This document shows positions 35,846 to 45,813 of a DNA stretch of 64,000 nucleotides, one piece after another. The translations under genes were made by a program, and so were the position numbers. Each line of letters starts with the position of its first letter. Positions within the stretch are counted from its first letter, which is position 1. The stretch lies in the NCBI GenBank assembly GCA_903916675.1, contig CAIWXQ010000018.1, positions 124,001 through 188,000 of the forward strand, given 5' to 3'. The notes under the pieces are model-generated. The model ran no database searches. It saw nothing but the letters and a program-made list of their open reading frames with translations, and was not told where the DNA came from. The stretch is from an uncultured bacterium. Lineage in GTDB: Bacteria > Verrucomicrobiota > Kiritimatiellia > RFP12 > CAIWXQ01.

Positions 35846-37600
35846 TCACCGCGCGTAGGCCTTCTTCTTGTGGTAGTGATTGTGCAGGAGCCGGTGGGCT
35901 TTTTCGCCGAGCGGCTGGCCGAGGAAGTCGGCGTAGAGCTTGATCAGGTCCGGGTTCCGGTGGGAGCAGCGCACGGCACAGCGCTCGTCATCGGTGTAGA
36001 TGCCTGCGGTGCGCGCTTTGCGGACCTCGTCGGTCGCGCCCTGCGGCTGGCCGCCGCCGCCGATGCACCCGCCGCGGCAGGCCATGACCTCGATGAAGTG
36101 GTAGCGCGGCTCGCGGCCGGCCTTGCGGTCCGCGCGGATCGCCTCAAGCACCTGCTCGACGTTCCCCATCTGGTGGGCCACGGCGATGCGGACCTTGGTG
36201 CCGCGGATGTCGATCTCGGCCTCGCGGACCCCCTCCATGCCGCGCACCTGGCGCAGGTTTACGTCGCGGAGGTCCTCGCCGGTGACGAAGTTGTACGCCG
36301 TGCGCAGCGCGGCCTCCATCACGCCGCCGGTGGCGCCGAAGATCGTGCCGGCACCGGAGTAGGTGCCGAGGATGGAGTCAGCCTCGCCGGGCGGCAGGTT
36401 CAGAAAATCGATGCCTGCCACCTTGATCATGCGGGCGAGCTCGCGCGTGGTGAGCACCACATCAATGTCCTGGTGCCCGCTGGCAGACATCTCCTCGCTG
36501 CGGGTGATCTCGTACTTCTTGGCTGTGCAGGGCATGACCGAGACCATCACGATGTCCCGGGGGTCGATGCCCAGCTTTTCGGCGTAATAGGTCTTGGCGA
36601 GCACGCCGAGCATCTCATGGGGGGACTTGGCGGACGAGAAGTTATCGATGAAGTCTGGCGCGCGCTTCTCCATGTAGTCGGTCCAAGCCGGGCAGCAGGA
36701 GGTGATCAGCGGCAGCGGCCCCGTGTGGCGGGCGAAGCGCTCGACGAACTCGCTGGCCTCCTCTATGATCGTGACGTCGGCCGCGAAGTTGGTGTCGAAG
36801 ACCGCGCGGAATCCGAGGCGGCGCAGCGCGGCATAAGTCTGGCCGGTGAGGAGCGTGCCTGGCGCCTTTCCGAAGGCCTCGCCAATGGCGACGCGCACGG
36901 CTGGCGCGATCTGCGCGACGCAGTACTTCTTCGGGTCCTTGAGTGCGTCCCAGACCTTGGGGACCTCGTCGTACTCGTAGATGGCGCCCACGGGGCAGTG
37001 CGCGGAGCACTGGCCGCATTTGATGCAGGGGGATTCTTCGAGCGTGACGTCCGCCGCCGGGGCGATGCGCGTGCGCTCGCCGCGGCCGAGGAACTCTAGC
37101 GCCCAGACGCCCTGCATCTGCTGACAGACCAGTGCGCAGCGGCCGCACTTGATGCACTTCTCGGGGTTGAGCACGACCGACTTGGTGGACTCGTCGCGCG
37201 GCAGCGGCATCACGCGGGACTCAAACGGCACGTCGCGGATGCCGAAGTCGGCGGCGATCTTCTGCAGCTCGCAGTTGCCGTTGCGCGGGCATTGCAGGCA
37301 GTCGTTGGGGTGCGTGCTGAGGATCAGTTCCAGCACGGTCTGGCGGATCTTGACGATCTCCGGGTCGTGGGTCGTGATCTGCATGCCCGGCGCGGCCTCG
37401 GTGCAGCAGGCGCGCAGCAGCTTGGGCGAGCGCGCTTCGCGCACCACGCAGATGCCGCAGGCGGCCCATGCGAGCAGGTCCGGGTGATAGCAGAGGGTCG
37501 GGATCCTGACCTGCACGGCGCGGGCGGCCTCGAGGATGGTCGTGCCGGGCGGGACCGCGACGGGGATGTCGTTGATTGTCAGCTGGATGAGGTTGTCCAT
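35846..37600 (-). CDS. hydA: [FeFe] hydrogenase catalytic subunit (group A, multimeric)
   Basis: N-terminal 2Fe-2S, HPNDCLQCPRNGNC, two 4Fe-4S CxxCxxCxxxC, H-cluster motifs TSCCPAWTDYMEK, MPCTAKKYE, MACRGGCIGGGGQP. Confidence 0.96.
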   Translation of the reverse strand: MDNLIQLTINDIPVAVPPGTTILEAARAVQVRIPTLCYHPDLLAWAACGICVVREARSPKLLRACCTEAAPGMQITTHDPEIVKIRQTVLELILSTHPNDCLQCPRNGNCELQKIAADFGIRDVPFESRVMPLPRDESTKSVVLNPEKCIKCGRCALVCQQMQGVWALEFLGRGERTRIAPAADVTLEESPCIKCGQCSAHCPVGAIYEYDEVPKVWDALKDPKKYCVAQIAPAVRVAIGEAFGKAPGTLLTGQTYAALRRLGFRAVFDTNFAADVTIIEEASEFVERFARHTGPLPLITSCCPAWTDYMEKRAPDFIDNFSSAKSPHEMLGVLAKTYYAEKLGIDPRDIVMVSVMPCTAKKYEITRSEEMSASGHQDIDVVLTTRELARMIKVAGIDFLNLPPGEADSILGTYSGAGTIFGATGGVMEAALRTAYNFVTGEDLRDVNLRQVRGMEGVREAEIDIRGTKVRIAVAHQMGNVEQVLEAIRADRKAGREPRYHFIEVMACRGGCIGGGGQPQGATDEVRKARTAGIYTDDERCAVRCSHRNPDLIKLYADFLGQPLGEKAHRLLHNHYHKKKAYAR

Positions 37601-37619
37601 AAGCGTCTCCGAGAAATCC

Positions 37620-39491
37620 TCACGCGCGCGCCACGGCGCCGAACTTGCAGGCCGCGAAGCACTGGCCGCAGCGGATGCACTTGGCGGGGTCGATGACGTG
37701 GGTCTTCTTGCGTTCGCCGGCGATGGCGTTGACCGGGCAGGCGCGCAGGCAGGCGCCGCAGCCGACGCACTTGACCGGGTCGATGCGGTACTGCAGGAGT
37801 GACTGGCACTTGCCGGCGTGGCACTTGTGCTCGGCGATGTGCTCGTGGTACTCGTCGGCGAAATAACGCAGGGTGGAGAGCACGGGGTTGGCGGCGGTCT
37901 GGCCGAGGCCGCAGAGCGAGGCGCGCTGCATGGCCTGGCAGATGTCTCGCATCTGGTCGAGGTCGCCGGGGACGGCCTTGCCGGCGGCGATCTTCTTCAG
38001 GTAGTTGAAGAGCGTGCGTCCGCCGATGCGGCAGGGGGCACACTTGCCGCAGGACTCGTCGACTGTAAACTCAAGGTAGAACTTGGCTACGTCGACCATG
38101 CAGTCGGAGTCGTCCATCACGATCAGGCCACCGGAGCCCATGATGGAGCCGATCTTGCCGAGGTTCTCGTAGTCGATCGGCGTGTCGAGAAACTCGGGGG
38201 GGATCACGCCGCCGGAGGGGCCGCCGGTCTGCGCGGCCTTGAAGGCGCGGCCGGCGCGGATGCCGCCGCCGATGTCGAAGATGATCTTGCGCAGCGTGGC
38301 GCCCATCGGCACTTCGATCAGCCCCGAGCGGTTGATCTTGCCGGTGAGGGCGAAGACCTTGGTTCCCTTGGATGTGGCGGTGCCGATGCGGCTGAACCAC
38401 TCGCCGCCTTTGAGCAGGATCACGGGGATGTTGGCCAAGGTCTCGACGTTGTTGATCACCGTGGGCTTGCCCCAGAGGCCGCGCGCGGCGGGGAAAGGCG
38501 GGCGGGGGCGGGGCATGCCGCGCTTCCCCTCGACGGAGGCGATCAGCGCGGTCTCTTCGCCGCAGACGAACGCGCCGGCGCCCAGACGCAGCTCGATGTC
38601 GAAGGCGAACCCCGAGCCGAGGATGTCGGCGCCCAGCAGGCCGTATGCGCGCGCCTGGGAGATGGCAGTCTCGAGGCGGGTGATCGCCAGCGGATATTCG
38701 GCGCGGATGTAGAAGAACCCCTTGGTGGCGCCGACGGTGCGCCCGGCGATGACCATGGCCTCCAGAACGGAGTGCGGATCGCCCTCCAGCGTGGAACGGT
38801 CCATGTAGGCGCCGGGGTCGCCCTCGTCAGCATTGCAGACGATGTACTTCTGGTCGGCCGGAACATTCTTGGTGAAGAGCCACTTGCGCGCCGTGGGAAA
38901 CCCGGCGCCGCCGCGGCCGCGCAGGCCGGACTTCTCGAGCTCGCCCAGCACCTGCTCCGGCGTCATCTCGAAAAGCACCTTCTCCAGGGCGCAGTAGCCG
39001 TCGCGGGCGATGTATTCGTCGATCTTGTCGGGGTCGATGATGCCGCAGTTGCGCAGCACGATGCGGAACTGGTTTGGGAAGCGTTCGAAAGAGGCATCCG
39101 GCCCTGCGTCTGCGGATTCCGGGCGGCTCTCGTACACGAGGCGCGCGACAGGGTTCCGTTTGACCAGGTGTTCACGCACGAGTTCGTCCACATCCGCGGG
39201 CTGGACGCCCCCGTAGATGACCCGCGGCATGCCGGGGACGGCGATTTCCACGATCGGCTCGGAGTGGCAAAGGCCCATGCAGCCGGCCTGGCGTACGGAC
39301 ACGTTGCCGAGTTTCCGGGCGGCAATCGCCTCTGTCAGCGCGTGTAACGTGTTGCCGGCGCCGGCGGCAATACCGCACGTGCCCAAGCCAACGGCGATCT
39401 GAATGCTCCGGTCGGAGGTCGTGCGCTGGTGAATTTCCCGGCGCAGCGCCTCGCGCAGCGCGCGCAGCTTTTCGAGCGTCAGCTTGCCCAT
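37620..39491 (-). CDS. hydB: NuoF-like NADH-binding subunit of electron-bifurcating hydrogenase
   Basis: GLRGRGGAGFPTARKWLFTKN, KYIVCNADEGDPGAYMDRSTLEGDPHSVLEAM, ESCGKCAPCRIG, C-terminal two 4Fe-4S motifs. Confidence 0.95.
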   Translation of the reverse strand: MGKLTLEKLRALREALRREIHQRTTSDRSIQIAVGLGTCGIAAGAGNTLHALTEAIAARKLGNVSVRQAGCMGLCHSEPIVEIAVPGMPRVIYGGVQPADVDELVREHLVKRNPVARLVYESRPESADAGPDASFERFPNQFRIVLRNCGIIDPDKIDEYIARDGYCALEKVLFEMTPEQVLGELEKSGLRGRGGAGFPTARKWLFTKNVPADQKYIVCNADEGDPGAYMDRSTLEGDPHSVLEAMVIAGRTVGATKGFFYIRAEYPLAITRLETAISQARAYGLLGADILGSGFAFDIELRLGAGAFVCGEETALIASVEGKRGMPRPRPPFPAARGLWGKPTVINNVETLANIPVILLKGGEWFSRIGTATSKGTKVFALTGKINRSGLIEVPMGATLRKIIFDIGGGIRAGRAFKAAQTGGPSGGVIPPEFLDTPIDYENLGKIGSIMGSGGLIVMDDSDCMVDVAKFYLEFTVDESCGKCAPCRIGGRTLFNYLKKIAAGKAVPGDLDQMRDICQAMQRASLCGLGQTAANPVLSTLRYFADEYHEHIAEHKCHAGKCQSLLQYRIDPVKCVGCGACLRACPVNAIAGERKKTHVIDPAKCIRCGQCFAACKFGAVARA

Positions 39492-39500
39492 GATGGCTCC

Positions 39501-39992
39501 TTACACCTGCCGGTATTTGGCCAGAATGGCCGGCAATTGCCCTGTCTCGAGCTTGCCATACACCTTGCCATTGATCGTCATCACCGGCGCCAGCCCGCAG
39601 CATCCCAGGCAGCGCACCGCCTCAAATGAGAACTCGCCGTCCGGCGTGATGGCGTTGAGCCCCACGCCGAGCTGCTTCTCGACCGCGTGGACAATGTCCT
39701 CACCGCCGCGCAGATAGCAGGCCGTGCCCAGGCAGACCTGGATCTGGTTGCGCCCCGGCTTCTTCAGCTTGAAAAAATTGTAGAAGGTGATCACGCCGTA
39801 GATCTTCGCCAGCGGCACATCGAGCAGCTCCGCGACCTCGAACGCCACGGCGCGCGGGATGTAGCCGAAGGTCTGCTGCACGCGGTGCAGCACCATGATC
39901 AGGCTCCCTGGCCGGCTCTTCCACTCGGCGATGAACGCCAGCAGTTCGTCCGTCAGTTTTGGCGCCCCTGTCGGTTCGGTCGTGGTGCTCAC
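39501..39992 (-). CDS. hydC: NuoE-like 2Fe-2S subunit of electron-bifurcating hydrogenase
   Basis: Likely GTG start; GSLIMVLHRVQQTFGYIPRAVAFEVAELLDVPLAKIYGVITFYNFF, VCLGTACYLRGGEDIV, VRCLGCCGLAPVMTINGKVYGKL. Confidence 0.93.
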   Translation of the reverse strand: MSTTTEPTGAPKLTDELLAFIAEWKSRPGSLIMVLHRVQQTFGYIPRAVAFEVAELLDVPLAKIYGVITFYNFFKLKKPGRNQIQVCLGTACYLRGGEDIVHAVEKQLGVGLNAITPDGEFSFEAVRCLGCCGLAPVMTINGKVYGKLETGQLPAILAKYRQV

Positions 39993-40212
39993 GTGCCTCC
40001 GCCTCCCTATGCATGCCGGCCCGGATGAAAAATCCATCGGCCTGATGCGGTCAAAATTTGCACTCAATTTTTGCACACAGCCCCTGCTGACGACAAGTCA
40101 AAAAAGAACAAACAGAACAAGTACGACGGAATATCAAGTTTGAATTCGTTGTTTAATGAATATAAAAAACAATAAATGAAGTTTTATGGCACGTATCAAT
40201 ATAATATGCCAC

Positions 40213-40237
40213 TTTATGGTTGATTTATGACCATAAA
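40213..40237. promoter_or_regulatory. Candidate Rex-type operator between hydC and rex
   Basis: Inverted repeat TTTATGGT-N9-ACCATAAA in AT-rich intergenic DNA 42 bp upstream of the rex ATG; a nested TTTATG-AC-CATAAA also present. Confidence 0.4.
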
Positions 40238-40279
40238 CTGTTTTAATATCGCTTCCGTTGTCAACCAGAGGAGGCGACT

Positions 40280-40921
40280 ATGGAAGTCACACATGAAGCG
40301 GTGGACCGTCTCTCGCGGTATCGCGCCGTGCTGCTACGCCTGAAGGGGCTCGGATTCGTGCGTGTGTTCTCGGACAACCTGGCCGACTCTCTGGGCATCT
40401 CTTCCTCGCAGGTGCGCAAGGATTTTGCCTCGTTCGGCATGCGCGGCGTGAAGCGCGGCGGCTACCAGGTGGCGAATCTGCTCGATCGTCTCTCGTCGCT
40501 GCTGGGCGTGGCCGACACGCACCCCTTCGTCGTCATCGGCTGCGGCAACATCGGTACGGCGATCCTCCACACCTACGGCGGCCTGCGCGAGGGGGTCCGC
40601 GTGGCAGCGGGGTTCGACATCAATCCGCAGGTGATCGCGCCCGACGCTACCCCGCCGATCTTCGACACGCGCGAACTCGTGCCGTTCATCGAGCGCCACC
40701 GCATTCGTGTCGCCATCCTGGCGGTTCCGGACGAGGCTGCCACCGGCGTGATGGAGCAGCTTCGCCGCTCCGCCGTCCAAGGCGTGCTGAATTTCACCCG
40801 CGCGCCGCTGCGCAGCGACAACCGCTGCCTGGTGCAGAGCATCGACATCCGCATGGAGATCGAAAAGCTTTTCTGCCTGGTGCACCTGATGCGCCCGCTC
40901 GCTGAACAACCGAAGAAGTGA
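40280..40921 (+). CDS. rex: Redox-sensing transcriptional repressor Rex
   Basis: VDRLSRYRAVLLRLKGLG, LADSLGISSSQVRKDFASFGMRGVKRGGYQVANLL, VVIGCGNIGTAIL, AGFDINPQ, VAILAVPDEAA, GVLNFTRAPL. Confidence 0.96.
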   Translation: MEVTHEAVDRLSRYRAVLLRLKGLGFVRVFSDNLADSLGISSSQVRKDFASFGMRGVKRGGYQVANLLDRLSSLLGVADTHPFVVIGCGNIGTAILHTYGGLREGVRVAAGFDINPQVIAPDATPPIFDTRELVPFIERHRIRVAILAVPDEAATGVMEQLRRSAVQGVLNFTRAPLRSDNRCLVQSIDIRMEIEKLFCLVHLMRPLAEQPKK

Positions 40922-40960
40922 GCCGGTCGCCGGCTCCCGCGGCGTTGTACGCTGCCGCCT

Positions 40961-41038
40961 TGGGAGCGCGGCCGTCTCGCCCGCTAATCTATCGATTTGG
41001 CGTGTTTCCCCGTGCGGGCGGGTCGCCCGCGCTCCGGC
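40961..41038. repeat. REP/BIME-like inverted repeat
   Basis: GGGAGCGCGGCCGTCTCGCCCGC ... GCGGGCGGGTCGCCCGCGCTCC. Confidence 0.65.
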
Positions 41039-41106
41039 TAGATTGCACCGCTGATTATGACGTGGTATCGTCGCTCCGACACGCGCCGAACGAGGGCGAA
41101 TGCGGC

Positions 41107-41637
41107 ATGAAGACCTGCGCACCGGCAAGCAAGATCGTGACCCTGCAGCGGCTGCTGAAAATGCGTGCCGCGTGGCAACGGCAGGGGCGCATCGTGGTCT
41201 GGACCAATGGCTGTTTCGATGTGTTGCATGTCGGGCACATCCGCAATCTGCGCGCCGCGTCGCAGCAGGGCGGCGTACTGGTGGTGGGGATCAACAGCGA
41301 CGCCTCGGTCCGGCGGATCAAGGGGCCCGGCCGGCCGGTCATCGGGCAGCACGAGCGGGCAGAATTGCTGGCGTCTCTGGCCTGCGTGGACCACGTTCTC
41401 ATCTTCCAGGGAGACACAGTCATCCCGACACTCACGCGCCTGCAGCCGGAAATCCACTGCAAGGGCGCCGAGTATGCACCGCCCCGCGGCAAGCCGGTTC
41501 CCGAGGCCGACACGGTGCGTGCCTATGGCGGCGAAATCCGCTACCTGCCGCAGACTCCTAACCGCAACACCACGGGACTTCTGCAAAGGCTGGGCATCCG
41601 GCAACGGCGCGCAGACGTCTTTGCCGCGCCGGATTGA
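41107..41637 (+). CDS. rfaE2: ADP-heptose synthase-type cytidylyltransferase domain (RfaE2/HldE-C-like)
   Basis: IVVWTNGCFDVLHVGHIRNLRAASQQGGVLVVGINSDASVRRIKGPGRPV, ELLASLACVDHVLIFQGDTVIPTLTRLQPEIHCKGAEY. Confidence 0.88.
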   Translation: MKTCAPASKIVTLQRLLKMRAAWQRQGRIVVWTNGCFDVLHVGHIRNLRAASQQGGVLVVGINSDASVRRIKGPGRPVIGQHERAELLASLACVDHVLIFQGDTVIPTLTRLQPEIHCKGAEYAPPRGKPVPEADTVRAYGGEIRYLPQTPNRNTTGLLQRLGIRQRRADVFAAPD

Positions 41638-41802
41638 CCGGGAGGTCGGAAAACGGAAGAATCCGTAGCAATTCTGGACGAACTACGCCGGGCTTGCTAC
41701 GATCTCTCCCACGAATGCAGCGCCCTCAACAGTTTTCTGCAGTGCGTAGCCCATGTTGATACAAACGCGATTTTCTGCACTTAGAAGGCAGACTGTGGTC
41801 CT

Positions 41803-43737
41803 ATGAACGAGTCTCGCAAGAACACCAGCACAACATGGGCGCTCTACCGGCGGCTCGCCCGGTATGTCCTACGGTATCCTGGACATCTGGCGATTGGCTT
41901 GGTTGCGGGCATGCTTTGCGGCGGAGCCGTATTTGGCTTGCTGCAAGTGGGGAAACAGGCGCTGGCTGTGGGTGACATGAGCGTCGCGACGGTGGCTGTT
42001 GCGACGAATTCCATACAGCAGGTGCCGGCCGTTGCACAGCCTGCGGCGGCTTCCAATACGATCGCTGCGGCACAGGCACCTCCGTGGATGAAAGAAGCGC
42101 AAAAGTGGGCGGATCGCTTCGGCATACCGTTGTCAAAAGACGATGGCCGGATGACATGGCAATTTTTGCTGATGGCGTTTATTCTGGCGCCAGTGGTCAT
42201 AGGTCTCCGCCTGGCATCGCTTTATTGCAACCTGTACAGCCTGCGCTGGGTGGGGTCGCGGGTGGTATGCGACCTCCGCGAGAAAATGTTCGAAACACTG
42301 CAGGGGCAGTCGCTCAAATACCACGGCAGCGTGGACGTCGGACATTTGATCAGCCGATGCACCGCTGACATCGGGGTGGTGGACGGCACTGCATTTTCGA
42401 CCATATCCAGTTTTTCGCGCGCGCCGTTTGAAATTGCCGGGTCGTTGCTTTTTGTGATCCTGTTTGCGCATGAGCACCATTTATTCGGCATGCTGGCGCT
42501 GCTGATCATCGGGTACCCCCTGTGCCTCGTGCCGATGGTTTTACTGGGACGTCTCGTGCGCAGCTGGACATCTCGTTCGCTGGAGCGCATCTCGGCGCTG
42601 GTCTCGCGCATGCACGAAAATCTGACCTGCATCCGGATCATCAAGGCCTTTCACATGGAAAATACCGAGACGATGCGGTTTCAGGAGGAAAACCGACGCT
42701 ACTTCAAGACCACCATGCGTGCTACGCGCGTGGAAGTGCTGCTGAGCCCGTTGACAGAGGGTGTCGCCATCCTGCTGGGGTGCGTCATGCTGGTGATTTG
42801 CTTTAGCAGGGGTATGCGGGTTTATGAAATCGGACTGCTTGGCTTGGCGGCCGTAACCGTCTACAAACCGGTGAAGCAATTGACAGGAATTGTTCCCATG
42901 CTGGAGCGTGGTTCAGCGGCTTTGGCCCGTGTGTTTGAGATAATGGACTTGGACAACCGCCTGCCGGAGGCAGTGCATCCAACAGCCAAGAAATCGTTTG
43001 AAGATCGTGTCATATTCGAGGATGTCAGTTTTCGCTATAGTGCGAGCGGAGAAATGGTGGTCAAACACGCTTCATTCGCCATTCCACGAGGCGGCATGGT
43101 GGCTGTGGTTGGCGCCACCGGCTCCGGCAAGACGACACTGGCAAATCTGCTGGCTCGCTTCTATGACCCAACCGACGGGTGTGTACGGTTGGACGGCGTG
43201 GACTTGCGTGAGATCCGCATTGCCGATGTGCGCAAACTGGTGGGCGTCCTGACACAGGAGACCGTGCTGTTCAACGAGACCATTGCCTACAATATTGCCT
43301 ACGGTACGGAGGAGGCAACGCAGGCGGAGATCGAGGCGGCGGCGAAAAAAGCCAATGCGCACGCCTTCATTACCGCGCATCCGAACGGCTATGCCCGTGT
43401 GGTGGGCGAGAAAGGGTTTGTGCTCAGCGGCGGCGAACGCCAACGCATCTCCATCGCCCGCATCATGTTGCGCAATCCGCCAATCCTGATTCTAGACGAA
43501 GCCACCAGCGCGCTGGATACGGTTACCGAGCGCCAGGTGCAGGAGGAAATTGCACTGGCCATGGAAAATCGCACGATCTTTGCCATTGCGCATCGCCTGA
43601 GTACCATCCGGCGCGCTAACCTGATTCTTGTGATGGACAAGGGTGCAATTATTGAGCGCGGCACGCATGATGAGCTCTATGCGCAAAACGGCGCATACAA
43701 GCGCTTGTGCGACATGCAATTCATGGGCGCCCTATGA
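41803..43737 (+). CDS. ABC transporter, permease/ATP-binding fusion (MsbA-like lipid flippase)
   Basis: Six-TM exporter domain plus VVGATGSGKTTLANLLARFYDPTDG, LSGGERQRISIARIMLRNPPILILDEATSALDTVTE. Confidence 0.92.
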   Translation: MNESRKNTSTTWALYRRLARYVLRYPGHLAIGLVAGMLCGGAVFGLLQVGKQALAVGDMSVATVAVATNSIQQVPAVAQPAAASNTIAAAQAPPWMKEAQKWADRFGIPLSKDDGRMTWQFLLMAFILAPVVIGLRLASLYCNLYSLRWVGSRVVCDLREKMFETLQGQSLKYHGSVDVGHLISRCTADIGVVDGTAFSTISSFSRAPFEIAGSLLFVILFAHEHHLFGMLALLIIGYPLCLVPMVLLGRLVRSWTSRSLERISALVSRMHENLTCIRIIKAFHMENTETMRFQEENRRYFKTTMRATRVEVLLSPLTEGVAILLGCVMLVICFSRGMRVYEIGLLGLAAVTVYKPVKQLTGIVPMLERGSAALARVFEIMDLDNRLPEAVHPTAKKSFEDRVIFEDVSFRYSASGEMVVKHASFAIPRGGMVAVVGATGSGKTTLANLLARFYDPTDGCVRLDGVDLREIRIADVRKLVGVLTQETVLFNETIAYNIAYGTEEATQAEIEAAAKKANAHAFITAHPNGYARVVGEKGFVLSGGERQRISIARIMLRNPPILILDEATSALDTVTERQVQEEIALAMENRTIFAIAHRLSTIRRANLILVMDKGAIIERGTHDELYAQNGAYKRLCDMQFMGAL

Positions 43738-44732
43738 AACATCTCCGGATCAGCGTGGTGGACTGCGGCACCAGCTTCGACATGGCGGATCGCGTTCTGG
43801 AGTGGCTCTCGTGCCGGTTCGCGATCGAGATCGTCGCCCGCGACGCCGAGTACGTGCTGCACTCGTGCTTCGGCTACGATGTGCTGAACCATTCCGGCGT
43901 GCGGCTGTTCGTCACCGGCGAGAATGTGGTGCCGGACTTCAACCTGTGCGACTATGCCATCGGTTATGACCGCCTGACATTCGCTGATCGCTATTGCCGC
44001 GTGCCGCTCTACCGCTTCTATTCCCGCTACGACGGTCTGCTGCGGCCGCCGTCGCCGCCCGCCGCCGCGCTGGCCGCCAAAAAGGGGTTCTGCGCCTTTG
44101 TGGCCTCCAACTGGAAGGCCGATCCGCAGCGCATCCGGATAGCTAACCTCCTGAGCGCCTACAAGCCCGTGGGCATGGGCGGCAGCCTCATGAACAACGT
44201 TGGCGGGCGGGTGGCGGACAAGATCGCCTTCCAGACCGGCTACAAGTTCGCCGTGGCCTTCGAGAACTCGTCCACGCCCGGCTACGTGAGCGAGAAAATC
44301 ATGGACGCTTTCCTCAGCCGGGCCATCCCGATCTACTGGGGCGCGCCGGACGTCGCGCAGGACTTCAATCCGGATGCGTTCGTGAATGTGAATGACTGCG
44401 GGTCGCTGGAGGCGGCTGTGGCGCGGGTGCGGGAGATCGACGCCGACGACGCGCTCTACTGCCGCATGCTGGCCGCGCCCTGGTTCCGCGACGGACGCGA
44501 GCCGGAACACCTGCGGGAGGAGGTGTACCTCGACTTCCTGACGCACATTTTTGCGCAGACGTGGGAACAGGCCTTCCGCCGCAATCGCGGATTCTGGGGG
44601 CGCAAATACGAGCGCCGATTGGAGGAGGCATTCCATCGCCCCCACATTCAGGCCGTGCGCTATATCCATTCGGTCGCCCGGAAATTGCGCCGCGGTAACC
44701 GGCCCTATGCCTGGCCGCAACCGAAGAAGTAA
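43734..44732 (+). CDS. Glycosyltransferase family 10 (fucosyltransferase-like)
   Basis: KKGFCAFVASNWKADPQRIRIANLLSAYKPVGMGGSLMNNVG, YKFAVAFENSSTPGYVSEKIMDAFLSRAIPIYWGAPDVAQDFNPDAFVNVND. ATGA overlap with the ABC gene. Confidence 0.88.
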   Translation: MKHLRISVVDCGTSFDMADRVLEWLSCRFAIEIVARDAEYVLHSCFGYDVLNHSGVRLFVTGENVVPDFNLCDYAIGYDRLTFADRYCRVPLYRFYSRYDGLLRPPSPPAAALAAKKGFCAFVASNWKADPQRIRIANLLSAYKPVGMGGSLMNNVGGRVADKIAFQTGYKFAVAFENSSTPGYVSEKIMDAFLSRAIPIYWGAPDVAQDFNPDAFVNVNDCGSLEAAVARVREIDADDALYCRMLAAPWFRDGREPEHLREEVYLDFLTHIFAQTWEQAFRRNRGFWGRKYERRLEEAFHRPHIQAVRYIHSVARKLRRGNRPYAWPQPKK

Positions 44733-44770
44733 ATGCGTTGCCTACGCCTGACCATCGCCAACCGTAGGGG

Positions 44771-45595
44771 TCACTCCACGCTTCCGGAAAAGGAAACGCC
44801 GCTTCGCGGTGAAGGCTCGCTCCGCGAAGCGGTTCCGTTCGGCGTGATCTTGGCCGGATTTTGCAGGTTTGAGCCTCGGGTCAGGTCTGTTTCACGCCTC
44901 GGATGCCGACCAACAAGCCACTTCCGTGTCTTGGACAAGAGCGAAATGATACCTGATCTCGATTCCTTGTCGGCTGCCAACGTAGTTGGTTCGACAAACT
45001 GATACGGCGGCGGGACACGCGCCTTGACCTGTCCCGTGGCGTCAAGGTAGTTGCGCACGCCGCTGGCATGCTCGTGCCAGTTCCGCACTGTCCGGCTTGG
45101 ATTCGTCACCGTCAGCCCGGCCTTTCGCATGATATCCACTAGGGCGTTATCGATTCCCGGCGTGCCCAGCGGGAAATCCAGCCGCGGGTCGTCCATTGGC
45201 GGGATCAAGCCGTTGAACACCCACGCATCCTGTGAGCCGCGGCAGTCGTAGAGCTTGCCGCGTTCCCAGCGTGATAGCGCCCACGCTTCACCGGGTTGCA
45301 TGTGGGATTTGGCCAGTCGGATGGTGGAGTCAAACGCGATGTCGGCGTTGGCGAGAACCGTGATTTCGTTGGGACCGCAAAGCCGCATGTGTTCGAGCAT
45401 CGTTCGTACCGTTGGCCGTCCCATTGGCAGCAGCGCACGCAACAAGGGATTGACGTACTTTTCTTGGCATTCCCGCGTGTCCCACCAGACGTAGACTTCG
45501 TTGAACACTTTGCTGTTCGCTTCCAGCGCCCGCGAAAGTTCCGCGTTCCGCCGCACATCCGCGTCCAGCCACACATTGACAAATAATTTCAGCAT
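44771..45595 (-). CDS. Hypothetical protein, possibly glycosyltransferase-like
   Basis: LKLFVNVWLDADVRRNAELSRALEANSKVFNEVYVWWD, ITVLANADIAFD, SQDAWVFNGLIPPMDDPRLDFPLGTPGIDNALVDIMRKAGL; located in the glycan region. Confidence 0.5.
   Translation of the reverse strand: MLKLFVNVWLDADVRRNAELSRALEANSKVFNEVYVWWDTRECQEKYVNPLLRALLPMGRPTVRTMLEHMRLCGPNEITVLANADIAFDSTIRLAKSHMQPGEAWALSRWERGKLYDCRGSQDAWVFNGLIPPMDDPRLDFPLGTPGIDNALVDIMRKAGLTVTNPSRTVRNWHEHASGVRNYLDATGQVKARVPPPYQFVEPTTLAADKESRSGIISLLSKTRKWLVGRHPRRETDLTRGSNLQNPAKITPNGTASRSEPSPRSGVSFSGSVE
44790..44843. repeat. Strong hairpin at the 3' end of the 44771-45595 gene
   Basis: GGAAACGCCGCTTCGCGGTGAAGGCTCGCTCCGCGAAGCGGTTCC; stem CCGCTTCGCGG/CCGCGAAGCGG, inside the predicted C-terminus. 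Confidence 0.6.
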
Positions 45596-45754
45596 GAGAC
45601 AGTCCACCTTCCTGACTCAAGGGTGTTGAACCGGGATTATCCCCATGACCCACAACCAACGAACATCGTGCCCCATCCCCCACAAATAATTGCGATTGTA
45701 GCGCATTGCGGCGTGTCAGCAACCCCATTTTCCACACCTGCAGCCGTGACATGG

Positions 45755-45783
45755 TTGACACGGGGAGCGGAGCATAGTTAAAT
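45755..45783 (+). promoter_or_regulatory. Candidate sigma70-type promoter for the GT9 operon
   Basis: TTGACA-N17-TTAAAT about 30 bp upstream of the ATG at 45814. Confidence 0.45.
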
Positions 45784-45813
45784 AGACCATCACACTGCAG
45801 ACAGGCACTGATA

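Noticed and set aside
35870-37099. 409-aa plus-strand ORF
   Set aside because: Antisense to hydA.
37818-39347. 509-aa plus-strand ORF
   Set aside because: Antisense to hydB.
42001-43740. CRISPR-like regular spacing of repeats
   Set aside because: No repeated ~28-37 nt unit with regular spacers here or elsewhere in the window.
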